Part shown: positions 1 to 6,067 of the stretch, piece after piece | Position numbering within the stretch: the stretch's first letter is position 1 | Layout: every line of letters begins with the position of its first letter | Assembly: GCA_946479895.1 (NCBI GenBank) | Contig: CAMLHT010000189.1 | Span: 1 to 7,689 of the forward strand | DNA: 7,689 nt | Direction of reading: 5' to 3' | DNA from: an uncultured Gemmatimonadota bacterium | GTDB taxonomy: Bacteria; Gemmatimonadota; Gemmatimonadetes; Gemmatimonadales; Gemmatimonadaceae | Notes under the pieces: generated by a model | Told to the model about the DNA's origin: nothing | The model's database searches: none | What the model saw: the letters and a program-made list of their open reading frames with translations, nothing else | Translations under genes and position numbers: made by a program

Positions 1-329
1 AACGCAACAGGTCCGAGGCTGCTGGCCCCGGTCGGGGCCGTCAACTGGACGGTCTGGGTGACCCCGGCGGGCATCGCCGCGTTCAGCACGGCGCTGACCT
101 TCTGGGGCCTGTTGGCCTTGCCCGCCCGGATGGTATAGGTGGTCGAGGCGCTCACGCTCGAAGGGTCGAACCCCGCGACGGCGACATTGATCCGGAGCAG
201 CGACGGATTCCCCGAAACCGTCATCGCGCCGGCATTGGCGCCCTGCGCCCGGGCGCCGAGGAACGGGAGGACGCACAGAAAGCCGCCCATGAGGACGGCC
301 TTCCGTGTGTTCCCCCAACCCCCCTTCAC
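1..329 (-). CDS. Small secreted protein (partial), paralogue of the upstream secreted protein
   Basis: This is the N-terminal 109 residues of a secreted protein whose 3' end lies beyond the left edge. I place the start at the GTG at 329 because GGAGG (340-336) sits 6 nt upstream; an internal ATG at 290 would cut into the signal peptide. The N-terminus is a typical Sec signal peptide: basic residues K2, R9 and K10, a hydrophobic core at about 11-25, and a likely cleavage after Ala28 (GARA|Q). The mature part aligns with the neighbouring secreted protein: both carry a V-AVAG stretch, an identical MPAGVT motif and a following AP-GA-S-GP segment. The alternating hydrophobic/polar pattern suggests a beta-strand-rich fold. 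The gene starts 22 bp after the stop of its paralogue, so the two are probably co-transcribed. I do not recognise a named family; a small surface or fimbria-like beta-sandwich protein is possible but only inferred. Confidence 0.72.
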   Translation of the reverse strand, partial: MKGGWGNTRKAVLMGGFLCVLPFLGARAQGANAGAMTVSGNPSLLRINVAVAGFDPSSVSASTTYTIRAGKANRPQKVSAVLNAAMPAGVTQTVQLTAPTGASSLGPVA

Positions 330-335
330 GGCAGT

Positions 336-340
336 CCTCC
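336..340 (-). promoter_or_regulatory. Ribosome binding site fixing a GTG start
   Basis: A GGAGG sequence on the minus strand lies 6 nt before the GTG at 329. It decides the start of the second secreted protein, giving a full signal peptide with a basic N-region, where the internal ATG at 290 would remove that region. Confidence 0.6.
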
Positions 341-351
341 CGCCCGGCGGC

Positions 352-837
352 TCAGACGCCGCCCGTGATCGTGTAGGTGACCGTTCGCGTGCCGCTCTGG
401 ACGCCGGCGGCGGCGGTCGCGTCGAGCGTGTAGGTGATGGTCAGGCCGCTCGCGGCCAGCTTGGTGATGCCGGTGACCATGTCGACCGCGGCCGTCGTCA
501 GCGCCTTGGGGCCGGCGCTGGTGGCGCCCGCGGGCGCTCCGAGGTCGGCCGACAGCGTGACGCCAGCCGGCATGTTCGCGTTGATCGAGGCAGTGACCTT
601 CGCCGTCGACTGGTTGGTCGTCACGGCCCACGTGCTTCCCGTGGAGGTGGCGGACGTCGGCGCCGAGCCGGCGACGGCGGTGTTGACCGTGAGGGTCGGC
701 GTGCCGGTGACGGCGATCTGGTTGATGGCATCCACCTGGAATGCCACGGACTGCGAGGCGGTCGTCTGGGCGTTCGCCGACGCGGCGGCGGCCACGACGA
801 GCAGGCCGGAGATGATGATGTTGCGTGACATGTTCAT
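352..837 (-). CDS. Small secreted protein with Sec signal peptide (161 aa)
   Basis: This predicted exported protein of unknown function has a clear signal peptide: Arg5, a hydrophobic core at about 7-19, and a likely cleavage after Ala23 (SANA|Q). The mature chain of about 138 residues is rich in Thr, Ala, Ser and Val with almost no charge or cysteine. It ends in alternating strands (RTVTYTITGG), which suggests an extracellular beta-sheet protein. GGAGG at 846-842 lies 4 nt before the ATG at 837 and 10 nt before a second ATG at 831, so either could be used. The same frame is open upstream to 1314, through a receiver domain, with no stop between. The RBS plus signal peptide argue that this part is made as its own protein. 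A paralogue follows after 22 bp. It resembles small secreted beta-sandwich proteins (DUF4402-like in style), but I could not verify the family. Confidence 0.7.
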   Translation of the reverse strand: MNMSRNIIISGLLVVAAAASANAQTTASQSVAFQVDAINQIAVTGTPTLTVNTAVAGSAPTSATSTGSTWAVTTNQSTAKVTASINANMPAGVTLSADLGAPAGATSAGPKALTTAAVDMVTGITKLAASGLTITYTLDATAAAGVQSGTRTVTYTITGGV

Positions 838-1314
838 GAAGCCTCCGAAGAGATGAGCGGCAGCGTCGGAGCGACGCGCGGAGTTGGTGGAAGACCAGCC
901 GGACTTGCGGGCGTCGGTCTGCTCGCTGGCGGCGCCGCGAGCGGCGACGTGCCAGGCGACCGTCTGGAGCAGGCCACGCACGGTGAACGGCTTGTGAACG
1001 AATCCATCGGAGCCGGCGGCGACCGCCTGCTCGTGGTCGATGACGGACTGGCGGGCGCTGAAGGCGAGGATCGTGATGCCCGAGGTCTCCTCCGCCTGCT
1101 TCAGCCGGCGTGTGAACTCGAGCCCGTCGATGCCGGGCAGCTCGCGATCCATCAGCACGATGTCGGGCCACAGGGTGTGGAGGATGCGTTCCGCCTCCTC
1201 CGCGGAGCGGGCCACGGAAACCGCGTAGCCGGCGTTCTCCAGAACCATTCGCGCCATCTCCTGGGTCGTGAGGTCATCCTCGACAATCAGCACGTTCGTC
1301 TGCGGCATCGTCAT
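352..1314 (-). CDS. Receiver-domain (CheY-like) reading frame, open into the downstream secreted protein
   Basis: Residues 1 to about 122 form a complete response-regulator receiver domain. Acidic residues E12, D13 and D14 lie near the N-terminus, D56 in LMDRELP is the phospho-acceptor, S86 sits at the Thr/Ser switch position, and K108-P109 is the conserved Lys-Pro. No DNA-binding or enzymatic output domain follows. Instead a polar tail of roughly 37 residues (123-159) leads, with no stop codon, into Met160, the start of a signal-peptide protein. The full frame is 320 aa. A cytoplasmic receiver joined to an internal signal peptide makes little biological sense, so the receiver may be a separate protein whose stop was lost by a sequence error or real frameshift, or the frame may simply be open by chance in GC-rich DNA. 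The start is the ATG at 1314 (or 1308); no strong Shine-Dalgarno is visible. The gene is divergent from the OmpR-type regulator. It could receive phosphate from the HPt domain of the nearby hybrid kinase. Confidence 0.7.
   Translation of the reverse strand: MTMPQTNVLIVEDDLTTQEMARMVLENAGYAVSVARSAEEAERILHTLWPDIVLMDRELPGIDGLEFTRRLKQAEETSGITILAFSARQSVIDHEQAVAAGSDGFVHKPFTVRGLLQTVAWHVAARGAASEQTDARKSGWSSTNSARRSDAAAHLFGGFMNMSRNIIISGLLVVAAAASANAQTTASQSVAFQVDAINQIAVTGTPTLTVNTAVAGSAPTSATSTGSTWAVTTNQSTAKVTASINANMPAGVTLSADLGAPAGATSAGPKALTTAAVDMVTGITKLAASGLTITYTLDATAAAGVQSGTRTVTYTITGGV
842..846 (-). promoter_or_regulatory. Ribosome binding site inside the receiver reading frame
   Basis: A minus-strand GGAGG is followed by CTTC and then the ATG at 837. 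It lies in the open receiver frame and is the main evidence that the signal-peptide protein is translated independently of the receiver domain. Confidence 0.6.
863..877 (-). other. Small hairpin just upstream of the secreted-protein RBS
   Basis: A perfect inverted repeat, GCGTCG / CGACGC with a 3-nt loop, lies about 16 bp upstream of the GGAGG of the secreted protein. In the minus-strand transcript it would form a 6-bp GC-rich stem. In GC-rich DNA such short stems arise by chance, and no U-tract follows, so it is not a terminator. Confidence 0.25.
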
Positions 1315-1332
1315 CCGGGTTTCGATCGCAGG

Positions 1333-1353
1333 CGCCGGATCCTTCGTCCGGCG
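1333..1353 (-). other. Inverted repeat in the presumed leader of the receiver gene
   Basis: CGCCGGA (1333-1339) and TCCGGCG (1347-1353) are perfect complementary 7-bp arms around a 7-nt loop, 19 nt upstream of the ATG at 1314. It could form an RNA hairpin in the 5' leader or be a chance GC-rich palindrome. No poly-U tract follows on either strand, so it is not a convincing terminator. Confidence 0.3.
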
Positions 1354-1390
1354 GCCCTGTGATCAGACGCGATGAAGATGTTGTGCTCTC

Positions 1391-1419
1391 GATTACAGCC
1401 CGCTGAATCGAAGATTACA
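1391..1419. repeat. GATTACA direct repeat with 22-bp period, possible regulator operator
   Basis: GATTACA occurs exactly at 1391-1397 and again at 1413-1419, a start-to-start distance of 22 bp or about two helical turns. The heptamer midway in the 11-bp phase (1402-1408, GCTGAAT) is a weak match. OmpR/PhoB-family regulators are known to bind tandem direct repeats phased at about 11 bp, and a gene of that family starts 47 bp downstream of the second copy. Assigning the site to that regulator is inference. Confidence 0.4.
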
Positions 1420-1465
1420 TTCCTGTCATTCCCGGTCCGGATCTTCCCCCTAACGGATACCGCCA

Positions 1466-2164
1466 GTGCGCGCCCTTGTCGTCGATGATGACGCGACCCT
1501 GACCACGCTCGTGCGCCGCCTCCTCGAGGAGGACGGCTATGCCGTGGACGTCGCCGGCAATGCGGAAGACGGCCGGACCCTGGCGATGGTCAACGAATAC
1601 GACGCTATCATTCTCGACCTGGTCCTGCCGGACGGCAACGGGATCCCCGTCCTCCAGCACCTCCGGCGCGAAGGCAGGAAGACGCCGATCGTCGTCCTGA
1701 CCGGCACGAAGGACTCCGAGGTCACGGTCCGCGCCCTCGATGCCGGCGCCGACGACTACCTCACCAAGCCGATCAACTTCGGCGAGTTCAAGGCGCGCAT
1801 CCGCGCCCTCGTCCGCCGCGGCGGCGCCCAGCGCACCGAGAAGCTCACCGTCGGCAACGTGGTGCTCAACCGGCTGACCCGCGAGGTGCTGGTCGCCGGC
1901 CGGCAGCTCTCGGTCACGCCGCGCGAGCTGGCGCTCCTCGAGCATTTCCTCATGCGGCCCGGCGAGGTCGTCACCCGCACCGAGCTGCTGGAGAAGGTCT
2001 GGGACATGACCTTCGACCCCGGCAGCAACGTCGTGGACGTCAACGTGGCGCGCGTGCGCCGGAAGCTCGAGTCGGCCACGGCGACGGTCAGCATCGTCGC
2101 GCGGCGCGGCCTCGGCTTCGTGCTCGACGTCAACGCCCCTGGTGCTCCTCCAGCCACGACCTGA
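1466..2164 (+). CDS. OmpR/PhoB-family two-component response regulator (232 aa)
   Basis: This is a DNA-binding response regulator. The N-terminal receiver (about 1-118) has D7-D9 as the acidic pocket, D51 in the phospho-acceptor motif LDLVLPDGNG, T79 as the switch Thr, Y98 as the switch aromatic and K101-P102. A winged-helix Trans_Reg_C domain (about 128-220) follows, recognisable from SVTPRELALLEHFL, the ELLEKVWD helix, the VDVNVARVRRKLE recognition-helix region and the terminal wing ending RRGLGFVL. Length is normal for the family. The start is the GTG at 1466, giving the typical MRALVVDDD opening; no strong Shine-Dalgarno is visible. It is divergent from the receiver-domain gene and convergent with the hybrid kinase, overlapping the kinase 3' end by 35 bp; its last dozen residues (DVNAPGAPPATT) extend past the usual domain end. 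The neighbouring kinase is a plausible partner, but orphan pairing cannot be proven from position. Confidence 0.93.
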   Translation: MRALVVDDDATLTTLVRRLLEEDGYAVDVAGNAEDGRTLAMVNEYDAIILDLVLPDGNGIPVLQHLRREGRKTPIVVLTGTKDSEVTVRALDAGADDYLTKPINFGEFKARIRALVRRGGAQRTEKLTVGNVVLNRLTREVLVAGRQLSVTPRELALLEHFLMRPGEVVTRTELLEKVWDMTFDPGSNVVDVNVARVRRKLESATATVSIVARRGLGFVLDVNAPGAPPATT

Positions 2165-5100
2165 GCCGCGCCATCACCGTGTCGTGTGACGCGATGATGC
2201 GGTCCCGCAGGTCCATCATCTCCGGCATGCCGAGCCCGTTCTTCGCCCCGTGCTCCATCTTCTGGAGCAGGGCCGCGAGCTCCAGCGCCCGGATCGTGCC
2301 CGCCGACGACTTGTAGGCATGCGCCGCCCGCGCGATCCGCTCCCGGTCGTGCGAGGCGACGGCGTCGATGATCACCGAGATGCGGTTGGGCGCGTCGCCG
2401 ACGAACACCGACAGCACGGCGCCGAGGGCGTCCTCCGCTCCGGCATCCCGCAGCTCGGCGCGGAGGCCGTCGAGGTCCACGTCCTGCGCCGGGTCGACGA
2501 TGGCCTTCATCACCCCCGACAGCCGGAGCTCGGGCGCGGCGACGCTCTCCACCGCGTCGATCAGGTCCGCCGCGCGGAACGGCTTCGCGACGTAGTCGTC
2601 CATGCCGGCGGCGAGGCAGCGATCGCGCTCGCCCGAGGCGGCGTTGGCCGTGAGGGCGATGATCGGCACGCGCTTGCCCCGCTCGTTGGCCCGGATCTCC
2701 GCCGTCGCCGCCATGCCGTCGAGGATCGGCATCTGGAGGTCCATCAGCACGACGTCGAATCGCTGCCGCGCCACGGCGTCCACCGCTTCGCGACCGTTGC
2801 TCACGATGTCCACGGAATGCCCGCGCCGCCGCAGCATCGTCGACGCCACTTCCTGGTTCACGGGATTGTCCTCGACGATCAGCACGTGGAGGTTGCCGCG
2901 CTTCGCCGGGGCCGCCGCCCGGGCCCCCGTGACCTCGGCCTCCGCCGCGATCGGCATCCCGATAGTGAAATGGAACTCGCTGCCCACCCCGGGAATGCTG
3001 TCCACCTCGAGCGAGCCCCCCATCATCTCCACCAGCCGGCGGGAGATCGAGAGGCCCAGGCCGGTGCCCCCGTAGTTGCGGGTCGTGCTGACGTCGGCCT
3101 GGCGGAAGGGCTCGAAGATGCGAGCGACCGCCTCCGGCTCGATGCCGATGCCCGTGTCCCGCACCGCGAAGCGGATGACCCCGACGTCGTCCTCGCGGGA
3201 CGCCATCGACGCCCGGACGGTGACGCGTCCTTCCGTGGTGAACTTGATCGCGTTGCTCACGAGGTTGTTCAGGACCTGCTTGAGGCGCGTCGGGTCGCCC
3301 CGCACCGCGCGCGGCACGTCGTCGCCCACCTCCAGCACCAACTCGACGGCCTTGTTGCGCGCCGCGCCGCTCATCAGCGACACGGTGTCGTGGAGGAGGT
3401 GGGGCAGGTCCAGCGCGATGTCTTCGAGCGCCAGCTGGCCGGCCTCGATCTTCGACAGGTCGAGGATGTCGTTGATGATCGTGAGCAGCGTCTCGCCCGA
3501 CGCCACGATCAGCTCGACCGAACGCCGCTGCTCGGGGGTGAGGTCGCTGTCCAGGATCAGGTCAGCGGTGCCGAGGATGCCCGTCATCGGCGTGCGGATC
3601 TCGTGGCTCATGTTGGCGAGGAACGCGCTCTTCGCCGCATCCGCCTGCTCGGCCGTCTCGCGCGCCACGCGGAGCGCGTCGCGCGTCGACACCTCCAGGC
3701 TGATGTCGTGGAGGATGCCCTGCGCGCCCGTGATGTGACCGGCCTCGTCCCGCTGGGGGCGGGCCGAGAGCTTGAGGTGCACCTTGCCGCCGCTGGCATT
3801 GCGCGCGACGGTCTCGTACCCCCAGAGCTCGTCGCCGGAGAGGAGGTGGGCCAGCGCCACGCGGTCGCGGTCGATGGACGCCGGGTCGGAGATCGTCGTG
3901 AAGAGCTTTCCGCGAAGGTTCGCGGGATTCCAGCCCAGCACCTGCTCGCTCGCCTTGTTCATGAAGGTGAACCGGCCGGAGGTGTCGATTCGCCAGGCGA
4001 CGTCGGTGGACGACTCGACGAGCTGCCGGTATTCGGCCTCCGTCTCCCGCAGGGTCGCCTCGACGCGCATGCGCTGGAGCGTGTTGCCCAGCTGCGTCGC
4101 GATCGCCGAGAGCGCCTCGAGGGTTGCGGCGTCGCGAGGCCGCTCCTCCCCGCTGTAGACGCTCACCACCGCCACCACCTCACCGCCCATCTCGATGGGA
4201 ACGGCGGCGGCGGTGCCGCGCCAGACCGGATCCGACGCGTCTTCCGGCTGGATGTCGAACGCTTCGGCCAGCCCGTTCAGCCAGACGGGGCCGCGCTCGC
4301 TCCAGGCCCGCCCGATGAGGCCATCACGGCGGCTCCGCCGGCTGCCGCGGATGAAGTCGGCCAGCTCGGTGCGGTTGCTGTCGTCGGCGATCCAGACCTC
4401 GTCGCACCGGGCCGCGTTGTGGTCGCGGTCGAGCCGCCACAGCGCGGCGATCTCCCATCCGAGACGCTGGCCCGTGGTCCGCAGCACCCGCGGCACCAGC
4501 TCCGCCTCGTTCTTCGAGCCGTTTAGGGCGTTCGTGACCTCGGCCAGGGCAACCGTGCGACGCTCGCGTTCCCGCCGCTCGGTGATGTCCTCGTAGGCAA
4601 CGAGAATCGTCCCCTCGACCGACTCCACCCGGTTGGCGCAGATGCTCACCATGACCGGCTGTCCACCCTTCCGGAGGCGCATCGCCTCCATGACGATCGT
4701 GCCGCGGTCGTAGACCTCCTGGCGATAGCGGAACGATCGCTCCCGGTCTGATTCGGGAACGATGAAGTTCTCGAGCGGCTGGCCGACGACTTCGGCCTCC
4801 CGGAATCCGAACAGCTTCTCGAAGGCCGGGTTGATGTCGGTGACGCGCTGCTGCGCGTCGAGCACCGCGATGGCGCTGGGCACGCTCGCGATGACCTGGT
4901 CCAGGAAGCGTCGCTCGTTGACCGCCGCCGCCGCGCTCCGCTCGAGGGCATGCGCCGCCTCGATGTAGCCCACGAAGATCCCGTGCGCGCGGGAGAAGCT
5001 CACTCCCATCAGCAGCCCGAAGAGCACGACGAGCAGCAGGGCGATGCCATAGCCCGGCCGTCCCAGGTCCGTCGCCAGCCCGAGGGCGAGCGGCCCGAGC

Positions 5101-5549
5101 ATGCCGGCCAGGAATCCGTAGAACGACGGCGCGTCGGCCAGCAGCGTGATGATCGAGCCGGCGCACAGCCCGCAGATCACCACCATCATCAGCGACAGCT
5201 CGGCCGTCGGGACGCGGTGCGCGAACGCGAACGCCCCGAGGCCCCAGACGAATCCGCCGCTGATGATGATCGCGCGAAGTGCGTTGGGCACCTTCGCCAT
5301 GCCGCCGGGTGCGCGCGCGTAGTGGCGGCGCAGCAGGAACCGGATGAACGCCGAGGCGTACAGCGCCCCGACCCAGGGCAGAAGCACCCCGCGCGGCAGG
5401 ATGTCCCAAAGCAGGGCGGCGACGACCGTCCCGATGATGATGTACGTCGCCTCCGCGACCGGCGACTCGCTGATCAGTCGCCGGGCGAGGATGCTTTCCC
5501 GGTTGGCCGACGACGCGGGAAGCGCTCTCGTGGGCGGGCTATTCTCCAA
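2130..5549 (-). CDS. Membrane-bound hybrid sensor histidine kinase with receiver and HPt domains (1139 aa)
   Basis: This is a multi-step phosphorelay sensor in the inner membrane. About six hydrophobic segments (33-51, 55-73, 92-110, 118-138, 143-161, 166-187) are followed by PAS (about 211-325), GAF (about 333-495) and PAS (about 501-620) domains. HisKA comes next, with the phospho-acceptor His649 in SHEIRTP, then the HATPase with N762/N766, DTGIGI (798-803) and GGTGLGL (827-833). The receiver (about 888-1003) has E893/D894, D937, T967 and K989. The C-terminal HPt has His1077 in AHAYKSSAGT. All catalytic residues are intact. The layout resembles BarA/ArcB-type hybrid kinases, but the membrane sensor is different and its ligand is unknown. 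The start is a TTG at 5549 overlapping the upstream stop by 11 bp; no ATG or GTG precedes the first membrane segment in this frame, so the TTG is preferred. Translation is probably coupled to the TPR gene of the sdh operon. Phosphate would pass from His649 via D937 and His1077 to a separate receiver protein. Confidence 0.92.
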   Translation of the reverse strand: MENSPPTRALPASSANRESILARRLISESPVAEATYIIIGTVVAALLWDILPRGVLLPWVGALYASAFIRFLLRRHYARAPGGMAKVPNALRAIIISGGFVWGLGAFAFAHRVPTAELSLMMVVICGLCAGSIITLLADAPSFYGFLAGMLGPLALGLATDLGRPGYGIALLLVVLFGLLMGVSFSRAHGIFVGYIEAAHALERSAAAAVNERRFLDQVIASVPSAIAVLDAQQRVTDINPAFEKLFGFREAEVVGQPLENFIVPESDRERSFRYRQEVYDRGTIVMEAMRLRKGGQPVMVSICANRVESVEGTILVAYEDITERRERERRTVALAEVTNALNGSKNEAELVPRVLRTTGQRLGWEIAALWRLDRDHNAARCDEVWIADDSNRTELADFIRGSRRSRRDGLIGRAWSERGPVWLNGLAEAFDIQPEDASDPVWRGTAAAVPIEMGGEVVAVVSVYSGEERPRDAATLEALSAIATQLGNTLQRMRVEATLRETEAEYRQLVESSTDVAWRIDTSGRFTFMNKASEQVLGWNPANLRGKLFTTISDPASIDRDRVALAHLLSGDELWGYETVARNASGGKVHLKLSARPQRDEAGHITGAQGILHDISLEVSTRDALRVARETAEQADAAKSAFLANMSHEIRTPMTGILGTADLILDSDLTPEQRRSVELIVASGETLLTIINDILDLSKIEAGQLALEDIALDLPHLLHDTVSLMSGAARNKAVELVLEVGDDVPRAVRGDPTRLKQVLNNLVSNAIKFTTEGRVTVRASMASREDDVGVIRFAVRDTGIGIEPEAVARIFEPFRQADVSTTRNYGGTGLGLSISRRLVEMMGGSLEVDSIPGVGSEFHFTIGMPIAAEAEVTGARAAAPAKRGNLHVLIVEDNPVNQEVASTMLRRRGHSVDIVSNGREAVDAVARQRFDVVLMDLQMPILDGMAATAEIRANERGKRVPIIALTANAASGERDRCLAAGMDDYVAKPFRAADLIDAVESVAAPELRLSGVMKAIVDPAQDVDLDGLRAELRDAGAEDALGAVLSVFVGDAPNRISVIIDAVASHDRERIARAAHAYKSSAGTIRALELAALLQKMEHGAKNGLGMPEMMDLRDRIIASHDTVMARLRSWLEEHQGR

Positions 5550-6039
5550 TCGTCGGCTCGTACTCCCGGGGCTCGAAGCGGCCGGACGGCTCGTGCTTGC
5601 CCAGCATGCGCACGCACGAGTTCCAGCGGAGGATCGACTCGTCGTTGTTCGGCGGACGCATCGCCTCGGCCTTCGCGTACCAGGTCATCGCCTCGCGGAA
5701 CCAGTCCGCCGCCACCTCGGCCGACCCGAGCGCGCCGCGATGCACCTGCGCCTTGCCGCGCCGCTCGCAGATGATGCCCGCGAGGTAGTTGCGCTCGTAC
5801 TCGTTCTCGATGCGGGGGAGCAGCTGGCGGGCGCGCGCCACACCCTCGGTACCCTCGATCTCGAGCTGGTCGGTGATGGCCAGGATGAGCGCGTGCAGCG
5901 CTTCCTGGTTCTTCGGGTCGATGTCGAGCACGTCGAGGCAGATGCTCTCGGCGGCGACCGCGTCGTTGAGCAGGCGATAGCGCTCGACCTTCTTCAGGGC
6001 GCTCGGGATGCCGGCGTGGGTGATGGGCTTGAGGTTCAT
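5539..6039 (-). CDS. TPR-like helical repeat protein in the sdh operon (166 aa)
   Basis: This soluble, probably all-helical protein has no signal peptide. Residues about 15-48 fit a tetratricopeptide repeat (ALKKVERYRLLNDAVAAES through DPKNQEAL). A second repeat-like region spans about 82-128 and contains RNYLAGIICERRGKA and WFREAMTWYAKAEAMRPPN. TPR proteins usually act as protein-interaction scaffolds; no enzymatic motif is seen. It starts 28 bp after sdhB, without an obvious Shine-Dalgarno, and ends with a TAG lying inside the first codons of the hybrid kinase. That position suggests a role with succinate dehydrogenase (assembly or partner binding) or with the kinase, but this is only context. 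I have an impression that similar small TPR proteins occur next to sdhB in other environmental bacteria; this was not checked. Confidence 0.82.
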   Translation of the reverse strand: MNLKPITHAGIPSALKKVERYRLLNDAVAAESICLDVLDIDPKNQEALHALILAITDQLEIEGTEGVARARQLLPRIENEYERNYLAGIICERRGKAQVHRGALGSAEVAADWFREAMTWYAKAEAMRPPNNDESILRWNSCVRMLGKHEPSGRFEPREYEPTIGE

Positions 6040-6067
6040 GGAGCTGCGGGGCTCGGGATGACAGCCG

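Larger units (their letters stand above)
1315..1465. promoter_or_regulatory. Divergent intergenic region between receiver gene and OmpR-type regulator
   Basis: These 151 bp separate two divergently read regulatory genes and must hold promoters for one or both. The stretch 1380-1430 is noticeably more AT-rich than its surroundings. It contains a GATTACA direct repeat at 1391 and 1413 and a CTGTCAT heptamer at 1423-1429. I do not see -35/-10 boxes that match the sigma-70 consensus well enough to call. On the minus strand, a 7-bp-arm inverted repeat lies at 1333-1353 in the presumed leader of the receiver gene. Autoregulation by the OmpR-type regulator is plausible but inferred. Confidence 0.5.

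Noticed and set aside
139..856. Plus-strand open frames across the secreted-protein region
   Set aside because: They lie opposite two genes with signal peptides, good RBSs and paralogous sequence. The products are low-complexity Gly/Arg or unrecognisable.
326..1171. A 281-codon minus-strand frame overlapping the receiver and secreted-protein genes
   Set aside because: It is out of frame with the recognisable receiver and signal peptide, and its product is Arg/His-rich with no domain.
1380..1406. A possible plus-strand sigma-70 promoter (TTGTGC, 17 bp, TGAATC)
   Set aside because: Only three of six -35 and about two of six -10 positions match consensus, too weak to call as a promoter.
2250..4526. 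A 758-codon open frame on the plus strand, opposite the hybrid kinase
   Set aside because: It is antisense to a kinase with every catalytic motif intact. Its translation is Arg/His/Ala/Val-rich with no recognisable domain, as expected from the GC-rich complement of a real gene.
4324..5409. A 361-codon minus-strand frame within the kinase N-terminal region
   Set aside because: It is a shifted frame of the kinase gene with Arg/Ala-rich sequence; the kinase frame shows clear membrane, PAS and GAF sequence there.
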